This document shows, in pieces, positions 1-12,617 of a stretch of 64,000 nt of DNA. Origin of the DNA: Cymodocea nodosa (Eukaryota > Streptophyta > Magnoliopsida > Alismatales > Cymodoceaceae); NCBI GenBank assembly GCA_036874045.1, contig CM072336.1, positions 1,880,001 to 1,944,000 of the forward strand. Reading direction: 5' to 3'. Below the pieces are notes generated by a model, which saw nothing but the letters and a program-made list of their open reading frames with translations, did not search any database and was not told the DNA's origin. Positions within the stretch are counted from its first letter, which is position 1; every line of letters begins with the position of its first letter. The position numbers were made by a program, and so were the translations under genes.

Positions 1-1
1 C

Positions 2-1141
2 TCCCGCCTCGCCTACCTTTCCTCCCTAGCCGTCTCCGCCCACCGCACAAGCGTTCCAATTGCCCCCGGTAAGCAGATCATGCAGATTGCCAACTACGTC
101 GTCCGCGTCAAACTTGGCACGCCCGCCCAGACCATGCACATGGTCTTCGACACCAGCAGCGACTCTGCATGGGTTCCCTGCTCACCTTGCTCGGGATGCC
201 CCTCGACATCTACCTCATTCTCCCCTTCCAACTCCACCACCTACAGCACCATGGACTGTGCCGCGCCGATGTGCGCCCAGATCGAGGGCGCCGCTCAGTG
301 CCCTACCACGGAACCGACAACATGCACTTTCGCCCAGTCCTACGGCGGCGACACCAAATTCTCCGCCTCTCTGTCCTGTGATTGCCTCACCCTCGGCGCC
401 GACGTTATTCCCGGCTACTCTTTCGGCTGCGTAAACACTGTCACTGGCAGAGCCACCTCCTTCCCTAAGCAAGGCCTCCTCGGCCTCGGCCGTGGGCCGA
501 CGTCGCTCCTCTCCCAAACCGCTTCGTTATACAAAGGCCTCTTCTCCTACTGCCTCCCTAGCTTCCGGTCTTACTACTTCTCCGGGTCTCTCCGTCTCGG
601 ACCCGCGGGTCAGCCCACCAAAATCAAGACAACACCCCTTCTACACAATCCCCACCGTTCGTCCCTCTACTACGTTAATCTGACGGGCATCAGCATCGGG
701 AAAAGGTTGGTTCCGGTCCAACCGGAGTTTCTGAATTTCAACCCGACCACCGGTGCCGGCACGGTGGTGGATTCCGGCACCGTGATCTCTAGATTCGTGG
801 AGCCACTTTACTGCGCCCTGCGAGATGAATTCAGGCGGCAAGTGGGAGCGAGCGAGTACTCGTCCCTAGGCGGGTTCGACACGTGTTTCGAGAAGACCGT
901 CGATGGGCCGACGGTGCCAAGGGTAACACTGCACTTCACCGGGATGAAACTGGTGCTGCCGATGGAGAACACTCTAATACACAGCAGCGCCAGGCCGCTG
1001 GCGTGCCTGGGGATGGCGGCATCGCCCAAGAACGTGAACTCGGTATTGAACGTGATCGCCAATCTGCAGCAGCAGAACCACCGGGTGCTGATCGACGTAC
1101 CCAACGCCCGCGTCGGGTTCGCCCGGGAGCTCTGCAACTGA
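2..1141 (+). CDS. AED3: AED3-like apoplastic aspartyl protease (5' end cut by window)
   Basis: A pepsin-type (family A1) aspartyl protease of the plant nepenthesin/CDR1 group, closest in my memory to Arabidopsis AED3, an apoplastic enzyme tied to EDS1-dependent immunity. The frame is open from base 2 with no stop, and the residues before the Met at 80 match the family (SRLAYLSSLAV, then APGKQIMQ), so the true start lies upstream and the Met at 80 is internal. Visible landmarks: VKLGTPAQ; the first catalytic motif FDTSSDSAW (the family often has DTSND); a Cys-rich nepenthesin insert just after it; QSYGGD; SYCLPSFRSYYFSGSL; SLYYVNLTGISIG; the second catalytic motif VDSGTVISRF; LPMENTLIHSS; and a C-terminal VGFARELCN. 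No introns are seen in this part, as is common in the subfamily. The GC-rich third positions contrast with the AT-rich flank. A signal peptide and propeptide are expected upstream of the window. Confidence 0.93.
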   Translation, partial: SRLAYLSSLAVSAHRTSVPIAPGKQIMQIANYVVRVKLGTPAQTMHMVFDTSSDSAWVPCSPCSGCPSTSTSFSPSNSTTYSTMDCAAPMCAQIEGAAQCPTTEPTTCTFAQSYGGDTKFSASLSCDCLTLGADVIPGYSFGCVNTVTGRATSFPKQGLLGLGRGPTSLLSQTASLYKGLFSYCLPSFRSYYFSGSLRLGPAGQPTKIKTTPLLHNPHRSSLYYVNLTGISIGKRLVPVQPEFLNFNPTTGAGTVVDSGTVISRFVEPLYCALRDEFRRQVGASEYSSLGGFDTCFEKTVDGPTVPRVTLHFTGMKLVLPMENTLIHSSARPLACLGMAASPKNVNSVLNVIANLQQQNHRVLIDVPNARVGFARELCN

Positions 1142-2026
1142 GAGGAGGGCGAGATCCATGAGAAGTCCATGGCGATGCACGTGACCGTGCACCCTTGGAA
1201 AAAAAAAAACAAAAAACAAAAAAATGCACGTGACCGTGCCACTCGTCCCGTATCGATGATTTCCACTTTCCAGCACATAATTAGAAAATGCGCGTATGTT
1301 TCATTTATTTCATTTATCCTTTTTGTCCTTGTCAATTTATTATATCATTCCGTATGTTTTGATACTTTCTATGCATGGAATATACAGTATGGTACGATGT
1401 GATCTAGCTACTCGATATTTTCAAGAAGTTTACATGCAATATATTGTTGGGGTTATCATGATCAAGGATTACGACAATCAGAAAAAATTAAGGATCATGG
1501 ATTACTAGGACCGCCAATCTCGAGGGCGCCGATGATGCCATCAAATTATCACAACCTAATATAACGGAATATAACTCAATTTGATCCTAAACTTGCAGAA
1601 TATAGTTGCCACCAGGTAATTAAAAGTAAAGAGATTATAATGTAAAGATATCTGCACTTTTACATACATGACATGGGAGAAGCTGTTTCAGATTTTTCTA
1701 GGTACAAATTCGTCTCGTATTCAGACAAACGTATTATGAGGTGGAATAATTTATGATCACGGTGGTTAACGAAGATAATTGAAAAAATGAGGAATCCGAA
1801 TGGAATACGTTTTTCGGGTTGAGCGGATGCACCCGAAAATGGTGATGAAGCGAGTATGTTGTAATACCAAGGGGCCCACGTTTCCAAACGGCCCAACCCA
1901 ATTCATGACCCAAAAGGTATAAAAAGGTAGAACACGATTGACTTCCCCCGTCGTTCCAGGAACGAGGTGGTAGCAGGCGTTCTCGTTCGCTAGGGTTAGG
2001 GCAGAAGAAAACTGAGGTGCATAGCG
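1142..2026. other. Intergenic region with FKBP12 promoter
   Basis: This 885-base stretch has no gene. The first part is the 3' flank of the protease gene and includes a short A-rich tract near 1200-1225. The last ~170 bases look like the FKBP12 core promoter and 5' leader: two GGCCCA-type (site II-like) motifs near 1873 and 1889, a TATA box at 1918 and a leader containing a TAGGGTTAGGG telo-box-like motif near 1991. The middle is AT-rich with nothing recognisable. Confidence 0.6.
1918..1925 (+). promoter_or_regulatory. TATA box of FKBP12
   Basis: The octamer tataaaaa lies about 110 bases before the FKBP12 start codon and just downstream of GGCCCA motifs. Plant TATA boxes sit about 30 bases before the start site, which puts transcription start near 1950. 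The combination of site II-like and telo-box-like elements is typical of plant housekeeping genes. Confidence 0.6.
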
Positions 2027-5000
2027 ATGGGCGTGGAGAAGCAGGTGATCAGGCCAGGCGATGGCCCCAAGCCCTCCAAGGGCCAGTGCGTCACTGTCCA
2101 CTGCACTGGCTTCGGTGACCATCTCGTCTATCTTCTTCTATGCCATCTGGCAACTGCTGTTTCCAATGATTCGCTATTCTTCTTATCATCGAAACATTTC
2201 TTTGTTCTCCAACGATTATCTAAATAGTAGTAAGATTTTTTTTGATAAGTGAAATGTAAATGCTTTCTTTCTTTCTTTGCGGGGGATGGGAGTGGCGGTG
2301 GGGGGTAAGGGCGATCAATTGGTTGTCACCTGTTTTTTCAGTGCATCGCGAAGAAGTCACTTTTGTGGTTACGTTCAAAGATCATTAAATTCATTATGAA
2401 GTACATCCCATGATAGAGGAGAAAGTACATAATCTAACACTAAACCTAATAATCAAACAAAGTTTGATTAGCGATTATGATATGTCTCTCTTAATGTCAT
2501 TGTACGTAATCGAGCACATTATACACACAATCTATCACGTGAAAGTCATTTGATTCTAATTATAGTCATATTCGGTAAGGGAGAATTAATGAATCTTGTG
2601 AAATTTAAGAGGACGAAGGACACCAAAAAATATTGATCATATTTGAAATGCACAGTCTAATTGAAAATATATTGATCATTGGAAATAAAGGGTTCATGCT
2701 CTGTCATCCTCACATAAATGGGATTAAGACAGGTTGATGGTTGTGCTTTAGTTTCATGAAAAGCTGTTCCTTGATCATCCCATTTCCCTTTATAAAGGAC
2801 TCGATTTGTTTGCTTTTTTTACTTTGGTCCAATGAGTTTGGTGTTTCACCATTTAGCCATGAAAATGAGAACAAATCAATCAGACCTGACCAGATCCTGC
2901 AACAATCGTTACTACTTTTGGTCGCTTTTCATGTACATTAATAAAATTTATTTTTTTTACTTAAGATCTATCACTTTCATCTTAGATCTTTTATTGAGAA
3001 CCTTGGTGCATTTATGAACTGAATTCTCACCTACAGGAGTTCTCTTTCCTGATGTTCATTCATTTTTTACCTTAGTTGCATGCCAGCATTGTTTCTAATA
3101 CTGATACAAATCTACTAGCCATAACTTTCAATATTTTCAAAGATATGAAAAGTTCTTCCATGGCATGTAGGAATAGTTCCTCAAAAGAGCAATCAGTAGT
3201 AATATACAAGTGTATTAGGATGGCTGATCCACTATATTTTAACTTATATCTTGTTTTCTTCATTAGTTATGTTGGTCATCACTTTTTCTGCATTTCTATG
3301 TCCTCATTCTCATCCTTATTACTTACAACAACACGTGATCTGCAGGGAGAGATGGCGACCTTTCTGAAATATTCTGGAGGTAGTGAGGCTTTTATTTATT
3401 TATTCTCAAAACATATAACTGAATGGTTCTATAATATATTACGTTGGATTATTTCAGCACCAAGGATCTGAAGCCATTCACATTTAAGATTGGCCTAGGC
3501 TCAGTGATAAAAGGTATTGTTACCCACTAAATATTCTAAACAATTTTTTTCTTATAATGTTCCCCATGATCATCATGGTATAATTTTTGTTGAGAAGACA
3601 AGCAATTCATGATGATACCTAGAAGTGGAAAATTGCATTTATTTATTGAATTTTTTTTATGCATGATTCCGTGTTTACAACCTTATTTTGTCAAATAAGC
3701 TTTCATGTGATGTCTCTTATCTAAATATCAGTCATATATTTCTTGCTTTTGTATTTATCTTTTGTTATACCAAATCTAGGATGGGATGAAGGAGTGATGG
3801 ACATGCAAGTTGGAGAAGTTTCTCGTCTTAAGGTCTGTTTTTATGATTTATATGGCACTCAAAAATAAATTTTCTGCATAAATATAGTATTCATATCTGC
3901 TGTTAAAGCTTTAAGAACGTCTCATATATCAAGATTATTATTAGAAAATTGTTTGAAGTTGCAATGAGTTGATTAGTCTACTGGGTGTATACTCTTCACG
4001 TGAGTACTAGATAAGATCAAACATTTGAATGGAAAATTTGAGATCAAAATACTACCTTGTGTTTTTTTTATTCCCTCGATGTATATGATGGTTTAATGAC
4101 TTCTATCATATAATAACATCTTAAGTCTTTATGACTTTTTATTCTGTAAGTTCCTTTTTATGCTTACATATCCATGTGTTCTCATACAAAAAAGAATTTT
4201 TGTTCGAAAAACCCCACATATGAGGCAAAAGCTTTCCTTCCTTGAAAAACCAAATATATATACCATGAAGAGGATTTCAGGGTACAAAACCCATTTCACA
4301 TAGCTTCCCTTATTTAGGCTTGTCATTACAACTTGTATAATTGTGTTTGTGCCATCCACATTTTTTTGATTGGACTTCTAATAAAAGAAGAAAGATAAAA
4401 GCAAAGGAAATTTTTTTTTTCTGGTGTCACTAGAAATAAGACTTTAAAATCTTACTATATTTTACAACAAGCAATAACAATCCATGCTTTCATCATATTA
4501 TGTGTAATCGGCCTTCTCTCCATTTATTTCCATCAGGTACTACATTATCAATTAGCTTATGTAAGTTTAAGTCTTCCTTCTTCAACTATCTCTAGCCATA
4601 TAATTTTCAATATTCCCTTGCGTTTTTATAGGTCTTCTTTTAATATGATCAAATCATTTAGAGCAGTTGTTTCTTTTTATCCTTAACTTGCGTTAACTTT
4701 ATTTTGAGTGAATTCATTCCTTTTATTATAGCTCAAAGTGTCAAAGACTTAGTGCTCATCAACCATATCATTCTCGTCTCAATTAGTCTTAGTTTTTTTA
4801 GTACATGTTTAAATTTGTTTTGTTCTTAGTAGTCCCACACATTGTGGTATAAAGCATAGTTGATGGTATAAATATTCTATAAATTTTTGTTTGATTTCAG
4901 ATGTGTTCTTTTATCACATGAAATTCTAGATGCATATGTCCTTGTCAACCTGTTTTAATTCATCAAGTGACATCTTTATTCAAAATTTCAAGTTTATTTA

Positions 5001-5856
5001 CCTTTTTAGATGCATAAGTATTTGGTCTTTATGTTCAACCTGTCAAAAGTATCATGGATGATATTGTAAGAACTGATATGGGAATTGTTTTTTAGAAATA
5101 TATAATAAACTTCTCTTTTGAAAATTTTATTGAATTTTGCTATTATTTAAAAATTGACTGGATAGACCAATTGACCTAGAGTACTGAGTTGTTTGGCCAC
5201 AATGCTAAAATTATCGTGTTTTTCTACCTTTGTTAGATGATTCTTGCCATTCACGTGTCTTGTTATTATTTCCTCCCTGAGTCATTTCTGGTGGCCCTTT
5301 CTCCTCTACTTTCGTGGTTTAAATTTATATTCTTTAGAGAAAGCACATGAAGCCCTTCATGTGATTCAAAAACTGAAGTTTGAAATTCGAAAAATATGAA
5401 TTTTGAAAGAAATTTTGTGGGTGGAAAAACAGGAAGAGAGAGAACATGGCTGAGAATGAGATGAGGTGGTTAATTGCGGAGTGTCTTTTTAAATGGGATT
5501 GAGTTGATTATTATAAAGTCATTCATTGATGTGGGTTTGGAACTATGATGTCCTTTGTCTTTGAGAAGACGTGTATGAGATAATACATATTAATAAAATA
5601 TGGAACTTGTGATGTAAACGCCAGCTTGTTTGATTAATTACCCCCTTCCCTTAGCACAATAGTTGTAACATTGAAATTTTTCTCGTCTACATGCATGCAC
5701 GACTTGTTTCTTCTGCTGCTGATTACAAGCTCTCTTGTCTGACTTTTGCAGTGCACACCTGATTATGCCTACGGAAAAAGTGGATTTCCAATATGGGGAA
5801 TACGACCGAATTCACCTTTAATTTTTGAGATCGAGGTCCTCGAAGTAGTCGAGTAG
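2027..5856 (+). CDS. FKBP12: FKBP12 peptidyl-prolyl cis-trans isomerase, 5 exons
   Basis: Cytosolic single-domain FK506/rapamycin-binding prolyl isomerase. Coding exons are 2027-2114, 3346-3379, 3458-3513, 3780-3832 and 5752-5856, all with GT-AG junctions in frame, giving 111 residues. The start [16 protein letters not shown] is the usual plant FKBP12 N-terminus. Conserved core pieces are VTVHCTG, the central Trp in [26 protein letters not shown] and the final strand FEIEVLEV. Cys26 and Cys78 sit where plant FKBP12 has its Cys26/Cys80 redox pair. The shift of two comes from a shorter loop: KDLKPF here against KDPGQKPF in most plant proteins I recall. Intron 4 is 1.9 kb and intron 1 is 1.2 kb, large for a 336-base coding sequence. 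No hydrophobic or targeting segment is present. Confidence 0.96.
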
Positions 5857-8460
5857 ATGTCAGAATGATGCAAGCAGTGTCGTGTATGTGATCTTAGACA
5901 CGACATCTCGATTGTTATTCATGTGCTGAGTTGGATCCATAATTGCCTGTTAATATCAATATAGATGGTCATCTATTAATGTTTGAAGTACACTTTGATA
6001 GGAGCAATGACAAGCTATACGTTGTTCAAAACGTATTTGTTTCTCACATCGGTTTTAGAGTGATTGAAACCCTTCGTTTTTTGTGTTTTGTTTACTTTTA
6101 TTTCGGTGTTTTGGAGTTTCCTTTTAGTAAATAAGGATAGTTGGGTTTCTACAAACTTTTCCTACATTGTCATTTACTTTCTTAGTTATTATGTCGTTCA
6201 GATTTGTATGGTGGCATTAATGGTCTTGTGGAACGTGTTGATCTGATACCATGAAGATGGCCCAAGCGAGATTTCTTCAGACTTGGACTGTCGAGGTGTG
6301 TAAATACGAAGGATACAACTGTGGTGGTCTAAATTATTGACAGGCTCAGATTCAAGTTCTTTCGAGCAACATGGATTGGTTCTAAACTACTGGGATGGTA
6401 TGGGGCGTCCACATGATCTCAATTCCCTAGTTTTTAGGCTCTATTTCATTGGTACCGTCAAAATCAAATTATAATTGATAATCAAATGTAAATTAATTAT
6501 AAAAATAATAATTTTATTATTTAAGTGCATATTTAGTTATTTGAGTGATGTCTTAAATATTTTAAATTTTTTTATAATTAAATCTTAAAGCTTATGGTCA
6601 TGAAGACTTAAATATTGTTATCTAAGGAATGCAGTTCGATTACAATATGTTATATGTAGTATATGGACAACCAAATGGACCAAGCATTTTAGATTAAAGT
6701 CTAATTTATTAAGACTTTTAAATTTTTAAAAAAAATCGATGGTTAAAATTAGGAAGAAATTAACCAAATTTTATACCTTTAGATTAAAGACCAATGGTTT
6801 TTTACTTAAATGAAAATTACACGGTTGTTTTTCAACCCACATGTATTTTTACAAGGAAAAAATACGAGATCTGAAAACGTTACTCCTACGATAACCGCAG
6901 CCTGTGTTTTTCTTAGTATAATAGATAATAAAAAATCTTGATCATCTTTTCAGGAGCAGGGGAAAACGCTTGCATGTTCTTCTCTGTTGAACTTTCAACG
7001 CAGACGGATCCCAATATTCTTTAGAAATTAGTTTGCTTGAATCCTCATGTGGACTTGGTTTTACACCATGAGGCCTAACTTTTCTGGTGTCTGACAACAA
7101 GAGGCTGAATACCCAATAAAGTCAAAAAGGAGGAAGAGTTGGGTAGTGAGGTTGCGGAGGATGAAGAATAGAAGAAAGAGCCAAGTCAAATCCTCAAGGC
7201 ACATGGGAAGGGAAGGAGGCAACGAATGGAGGAAGAGGTTAAGGGAGTGTGTTTGTGTATTGAAAAACGGTGAAAAGAAAATGATAAAATATTATAAAAA
7301 ATAATGGGAAAGAAAATGATAGAAAATAATGAAAAATTAGTAGAAAATTAAGATGTTTGTATATAGAATAAAAAATGATAAAATTTAAAATATATGTATT
7401 TATGTATAAAATAAAAAATAACGAAAAATCATGAAATATAATATATATATATATTTATTTATAAAATAAAAATATTAAAATTAATAAATTAAATATTTTT
7501 TTAATATTTATTTTTAAAATAAAAAATAACAAAATTTATTATAAATAATATAAGATAAAGTTATTTATGATAATTATTATAATATAAAATACATTTTATA
7601 TATCTTTATTATTCTACGTATTTCTCGTAATATTAATTCTCATATATTAAAGGTATAAATAATTTTTATATTATGTTATTAATATATTCTGTAATATTTT
7701 TTTTTTCTTTTATTTTTCATCAGTTTTAAAAATTAAAAGATTAAAAAAAAAATCTTATATATCAAAAAAAAATAACGAAAAATCATTTTCAACGTTTTTC
7801 ATTATTTTCTAAATACAAAAGATTGAAGAGTTAGAAGAAGATACAAGTACACCGTTTTTCAGGCCGTGTTGAGCTGATAATGGAGCCGAGTCGTTCAACA
7901 CGTTGAGTAATACAATACGATTTTATTTTTTAAAAATCAATATATCATTCATATCAAAATGTACGACAATGTAATTTTTAACATACTTATTTTGTAAATA
8001 TCATACAAATTTTAATACTGATTATTAAATTTTACAAACTCAACGTACCTATTTTATAATTGCCATACTAAAAACCATGACTCCCACAACTTATTACAAT
8101 TAAATTAAATCATTGACTAACATAACATAAACAAGCCAACCACCTCCTTATCACACTCGATTAACAAAATTCAAATCAAGATGTACCAGTACAACAAAAC
8201 CCATTGACATTTGAACATTACATTATCGCAGCTGCAGCAACGGTATCAGTCTCCTAACAATGCAAAAAAACTATATACCTCCAAAACAGAAGTCATGTAA
8301 TTTTTTATTCGTAAATTAACATTTCTAGATGCGATTTTACAATCATCGAGTTTGGTAGAACCCCACAGTCAACCTAAATATTTGATACACAGAGCAATAG
8401 AAAACCAGGCCAACCCAACAAGACAAACCGGTAAGAACGCTGAAAGGCAGAATTCACGAA
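5857..8460. other. Intergenic, AT-rich, with one MITE copy
   Basis: The FKBP12 3' untranslated region begins here and that of the minus-strand CURT1 gene ends here; the two genes converge. Between them is AT-rich DNA holding one copy of a long-TIR non-autonomous element at 7249-7821. Short open frames at 5943-6246 have no family resemblance and sit in the expected 3' UTR region of FKBP12. Confidence 0.6.
7249..7821. mobile_element. MITE-like non-autonomous element, copy A
   Basis: An AT-rich ~570 bp element whose two ends are imperfect inverted repeats: the left end begins gtttgtgtattgaaaaacg and the right end, read in reverse, begins tttgtatttagaaaataatg. Its interior aligns along most of its length with the copies at 61179-61818 and 31984-32215. 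Examples are the shared blocks near 7345-7410 (61265-61335 in copy C) and 7540-7700 (61450-61630 in copy C). There is no coding capacity. I could not fix a clean target-site duplication, so the superfamily is not assigned. Confidence 0.7.
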
Positions 8461-11400
8461 TTATTCGGAAGGCCCCAAAATCTGCTCCTTGATATCTTCA
8501 ACTTTTGCAAATAGCTCATCTCTGTTTTTCTGCAAGAGCCAGTTATCGTAGCATTTAGCATAAATTCATCTTACAATAAATTAGCTCGATATGTTTAAAG
8601 ACTTTGCCTTAAAAATCAGATATCGATAGCTGAACCAGACAGTGTATCCAAGTCCAACAACTTCCATCAGCTTTGGAAGCTATCAGAAAATAAGAAGAAA
8701 ATTAACATCAGAGGTACATTGAAAACTACTAGTTGTGAGAATAATTACAGTAGTAAAAAAACATTTCAATCACAGAAAAATAAATCCAGCCCTTCTTAAC
8801 ATACCAATGGCAGAGAATCAAGAACACCAACTACAGCTGAAGATAACCACAAGGTCAAAATTGCACCGGCCCCATAAGCAAGCACGGTGGAGGCCTCTCC
8901 AGAATCAAACTGCATGAATAGAAAAGAAAAAACACATTAAAGAAATAATCTTTAGCAAATATTTGAAATACGATCTTCTTTCTTCCTTTTAACAGTATTG
9001 AAAGTGTATTCTTATCAAACGAATACAGACTATTTTTCCAGAACACATATTTCTGTCATTGTTTATGCCACATCCTAGAGTGATAAAGGATGCCAAACAG
9101 AAAGAAGCATGCACCTCACAAATTTTGATGAGCAAAGTTTATAGGTAACAAATGATTTCTTATGGTAACATTAATAATAACATAATCTTGTAGCATAAAT
9201 AGAAACACAAAAAATATCTAAAAAAGTTTAGTGCTATTGATTTAAATTGCCAATACTTTCACAATTGCGTAAATAATATATTAGTAAAGTAATATTGTAT
9301 ATAAACATTTTGATATACTAGTGCTATTGTCTTCACATTTTTTATTTGACAAAATCAAAACTAGTATTTTAATTTTTTTCTCTCTTGATCAAATCTTCAT
9401 GATGGCTAGGATGTATCCTCATCAAATGAAAAATAAGGTAAATTATGATAGGTAAATTCTCTCTCCCTCACTCCCTCTCTTTATAGGTGTGCGTGTGTGT
9501 AAAGGGTCTAGTTAAGAATAAGGGATAGCCTCCCCTATGAATCAATTCCTAATTGGGTTGTTAACGACGTATCCAGCACTCACTTGTATAGATAATTTGT
9601 GAAACAGCATGAATTATTGCTATTTGAGTTGAATGATGAAATAGTTCAGCAACAAGAATCTCAAGTTGGTTTGGCCAAATTTGTAAAATCCAACTTTTCA
9701 ACAGAATGCTTCCATGCACATGACCACTTGATAGCATCGTTCTGTGCCCCTGGAATACCTCAGCGATCCTGTGATTACAGCGGAATATGGTGACTGAGCA
9801 GATGAGCCTAAATCCAGGGACATTTTCCTGGGCTCATGACCATATGCATCATAAAAGCCAACTGGAGCTATCAAGCCAATTTTTATCCAAGCATTCTTCA
9901 GAAACCAAAGAGAAATAAACAAGTCTATGAAGAACATCATTTGAGATTTCCACACTGTTGTTTATTCAGATTGGTGAATAAAGCTAAATGAATTTGGATC
10001 AAATTTTAATTGCAAATAACATGCATATTTGGTTTGGATATCTACTTTACAATCCAAATCAGTTTAGTCAAATATCAGATTTAGACTTTTTTTTTGCTAA
10101 ATATATTAGAATCTTAATCAGATTTCACATTCCAAATATCTATTTACAGGCCCAATGTTTTATTTAATTAATTGCTTTAGTAGATAAATAACTTTCATTA
10201 TAGATTATCTTGGCATAATTTTGAATTTATTTCACACTATTTTGACTTCAAGTCTGAATCTTAGTTCAAATATTCTTTCCTAAAGCTTCAACATATAGCT
10301 TTAGCTGTCACTCCTACTCTTAAATATAGGTATCAAAGTGAGCTTTCTCCATTCATTATATACCTATTTTGTCTTTAATTTTATATTAAAAATATTAGTT
10401 AATTCCTACTTATGCATTTCCAAGCCCATCAATCAATAGGGGATACCATGAACTTTGATGACTTTTCTAGATTTCGTTTTGTTTGTAGTTTGTTTTACTA
10501 CCTTATAAAATAACTCAAGGTATTATCATCTTTGTTAAATGTGAGTTTGTATTCTTATAAAGTAACAAGATTATGTGAACTCTCATTAATTTGAATCTGT
10601 AGTTTACATCTATATATATTTACAGCAATGACACATAATAACCCATAACACACTACAAATATTTTAATTTCAGTCATAGAACAATAATAACTCTTAACAA
10701 ACTAAAGTGGATCGTCTACCACTTTCAGTTTGCATTTGAGAATGCAGTCATTTGTTGAGTAGGTCAGCTGCTTGATCAGTGCTGTTTACAGAACAAACCA
10801 AATGCTCAATTTTAGCCACCTTCTTGCGCACATAATGCGCATTTTTATCGACTATTTAACTACTTTTTGGTAATTTATGCTTTTCTGATTTTTGATCCTA
10901 TACGTTTCGAAATTCAAACTACTATTTGTACTATTGTTTCGGAAAATTTTATCGATTCACTGTTTTTTGAACTATTTAGTATTTTCTCGTCTCACGAATT
11001 GGCATGGGTTTTCTTGTTTTTATTATTACTTAGGAATCGCCCGTTGCTGCACACAGCAACCGGCAATCCTTTTCTCCCTTTCCCCTGTACGCCTCCACTC
11101 GGGAGGTGCAAAGTCGTAAACAAAAAACATCGAACTCCCAACTAAAACCAACAAAACAAATATGAACACAAATGCTTACCAAAAGAAAAGCAGGAAAATC
11201 TGGCACGAGAAACAAACAGCAACAAAATAACAAAACATAGAACCACCTCTAAATCGAGATTCTTCACAAAATCCAGTGGATCGCTTTCTTTATCGGGAAG
11301 AGGAACCACGTTGTGCTCGATCACGGTAGGACCTTCACTGGGATCCAAAACCTCTTTCTCCTCTGCAGCATTTACCTCCGTCTCCTCCTCTACGGCAACC

Positions 11401-11725
11401 CCCGCCGACACATCCTCGGGAGATTTCATCATATACCTCAGCAACCAATCCCCGTAAAGCCTAAGTCCTACGAGAAAAAAGAATAATAAACAACATGCTC
11501 AAGATTTCTAGGTTTTTTGCAACGATGACGGTTTCTCCTGTTCGATGAAGAATTACCTGGACGGGAGCATGAAATAGGTCTCCTCTTCAGTAGGCGATTT
11601 GCTTCCGCTGTCGAAAGAACCGGAAGAGAATGTGAAGGATGCAGGCGATTGGTGGACGGACAGCGACCGAGGGCGGAGATAGGGGAGAGGCCGCCGGGGG
11701 CGGCACTGGCACAGTGTAGCTTCAT
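8461..11725 (-). CDS. CURT1D: CURT1D-type thylakoid curvature protein, chloroplastic, 5 exons
   Basis: Member of the CURVATURE THYLAKOID1 family, small membrane proteins that bend grana margins in the chloroplast. Exons in transcript order are 11725-11557, 11467-11247, 8909-8805, 8679-8608 and 8529-8461, giving 211 residues. The start is the ATG at 11725; the frame also runs a few codons further upstream without an ATG. Residues 1-57 are Ser/Arg-rich and acid-poor, like a transit peptide. Residues 58-130 are an acidic linker. The CURT1 domain then shows two hydrophobic helices (around 140-160, ILTLWLSSAVVGVLDSLPL, and 170-188, MEVVGLGYTVWFSYRYLIF), followed by an amphipathic C-terminal helix KNRDELFAKVEDIKEQILG. 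The pattern PLLPKLMEVVGLGYT and the acidic pre-domain resemble Arabidopsis CURT1D more than CURT1A-C. Intron 4 has a GC donor. Intron 2 is 2.3 kb and AT-rich. Confidence 0.9.
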
Positions 11726-12617
11726 TTTGGTCACCAGAAGCAAGAGCGGGGTGCTTGGGTTTAAGGGTTTTTATGCGCGGCTCAAGTGCATGGGGGGTTT
11801 ATTGCAAAAAAAAAAGTACATGGGGGTTAGTAAAAATGGCGACCGCTCTTGTAAATTTCTTTTTGTGCATCTGAAGCTCTACATCCAAGTATTAATTTTT
11901 ATTTTCTCTTTGTTTGCGACTGGCAAAGTATTTTTTTTCCTGAAAAAGCCCTACCATCTATATTTCGGTAGACCAGACAATTAAGCCGAAAGGAAGTCAT
12001 ATAGATCCGACTGATGTTTGATTTAAAAATTATAAGAATATAACTATTCTTATAATCATACTTATTTAAGTAATTCAAGAGAAAGTTGGGCTTATTTAAT
12101 AACTTTTTAAAATTAATAGTAAAATTAAAATAAGAATATATGAGAGAGAGAGAGCGTGAAAGAAAGAGAAGATCATGGGAGATACGAACAAGAGAAGGAG
12201 AAAAACATGAGAGGGCAGAATAAAGAAATAACTAAGAAGAATTGAAAAAGAAAGGACTAAGGAGTGCAGAGGAGCGAGGCGGTGGTGATAGAATCGAGTT
12301 CGATACGAAATCAAATGATGCTTCCAGAAATGTAAGTATGCTTCGCCACGAATAGGCTTCTTTTTTTGTTTTTCTTCCAATAGGAGTGTTGATTCGGTAA
12401 GATGGATCAGTTTTAATATAATAAGAGATGAATAAAAAATGATCTCGATCTTAAAATAGAATAGAAGGTACGTATCAATCGAAAAGAGAACATCGTCTTA
12501 TATTATTTGAAATCAACAGAGATTATCATCTTAGCTGTACTTATTCTAAAAACATGCGGGGTGGAAATGATCGATGGAGAGAATGATCGAGATGATAATT
12601 AAGTTGATGGCATTGAT
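11726..12617. other. Intergenic between CURT1D and NPH3
   Basis: About 890 bases holding the promoter and leader of CURT1D (toward 11726) and the 3' flank of NPH3 (toward 12617). A short GA repeat lies near 12140-12160. Minus-strand open frames at 12096-12380 are low-complexity Leu/Phe/Ser products without a known family. I see nothing else here. Confidence 0.5.

Noticed and set aside
808-1335. 175-codon minus-strand open frame
   Set aside because: Antisense to the aspartyl protease; composition follows the complementary gene and it ends in an A/T-tract artefact.
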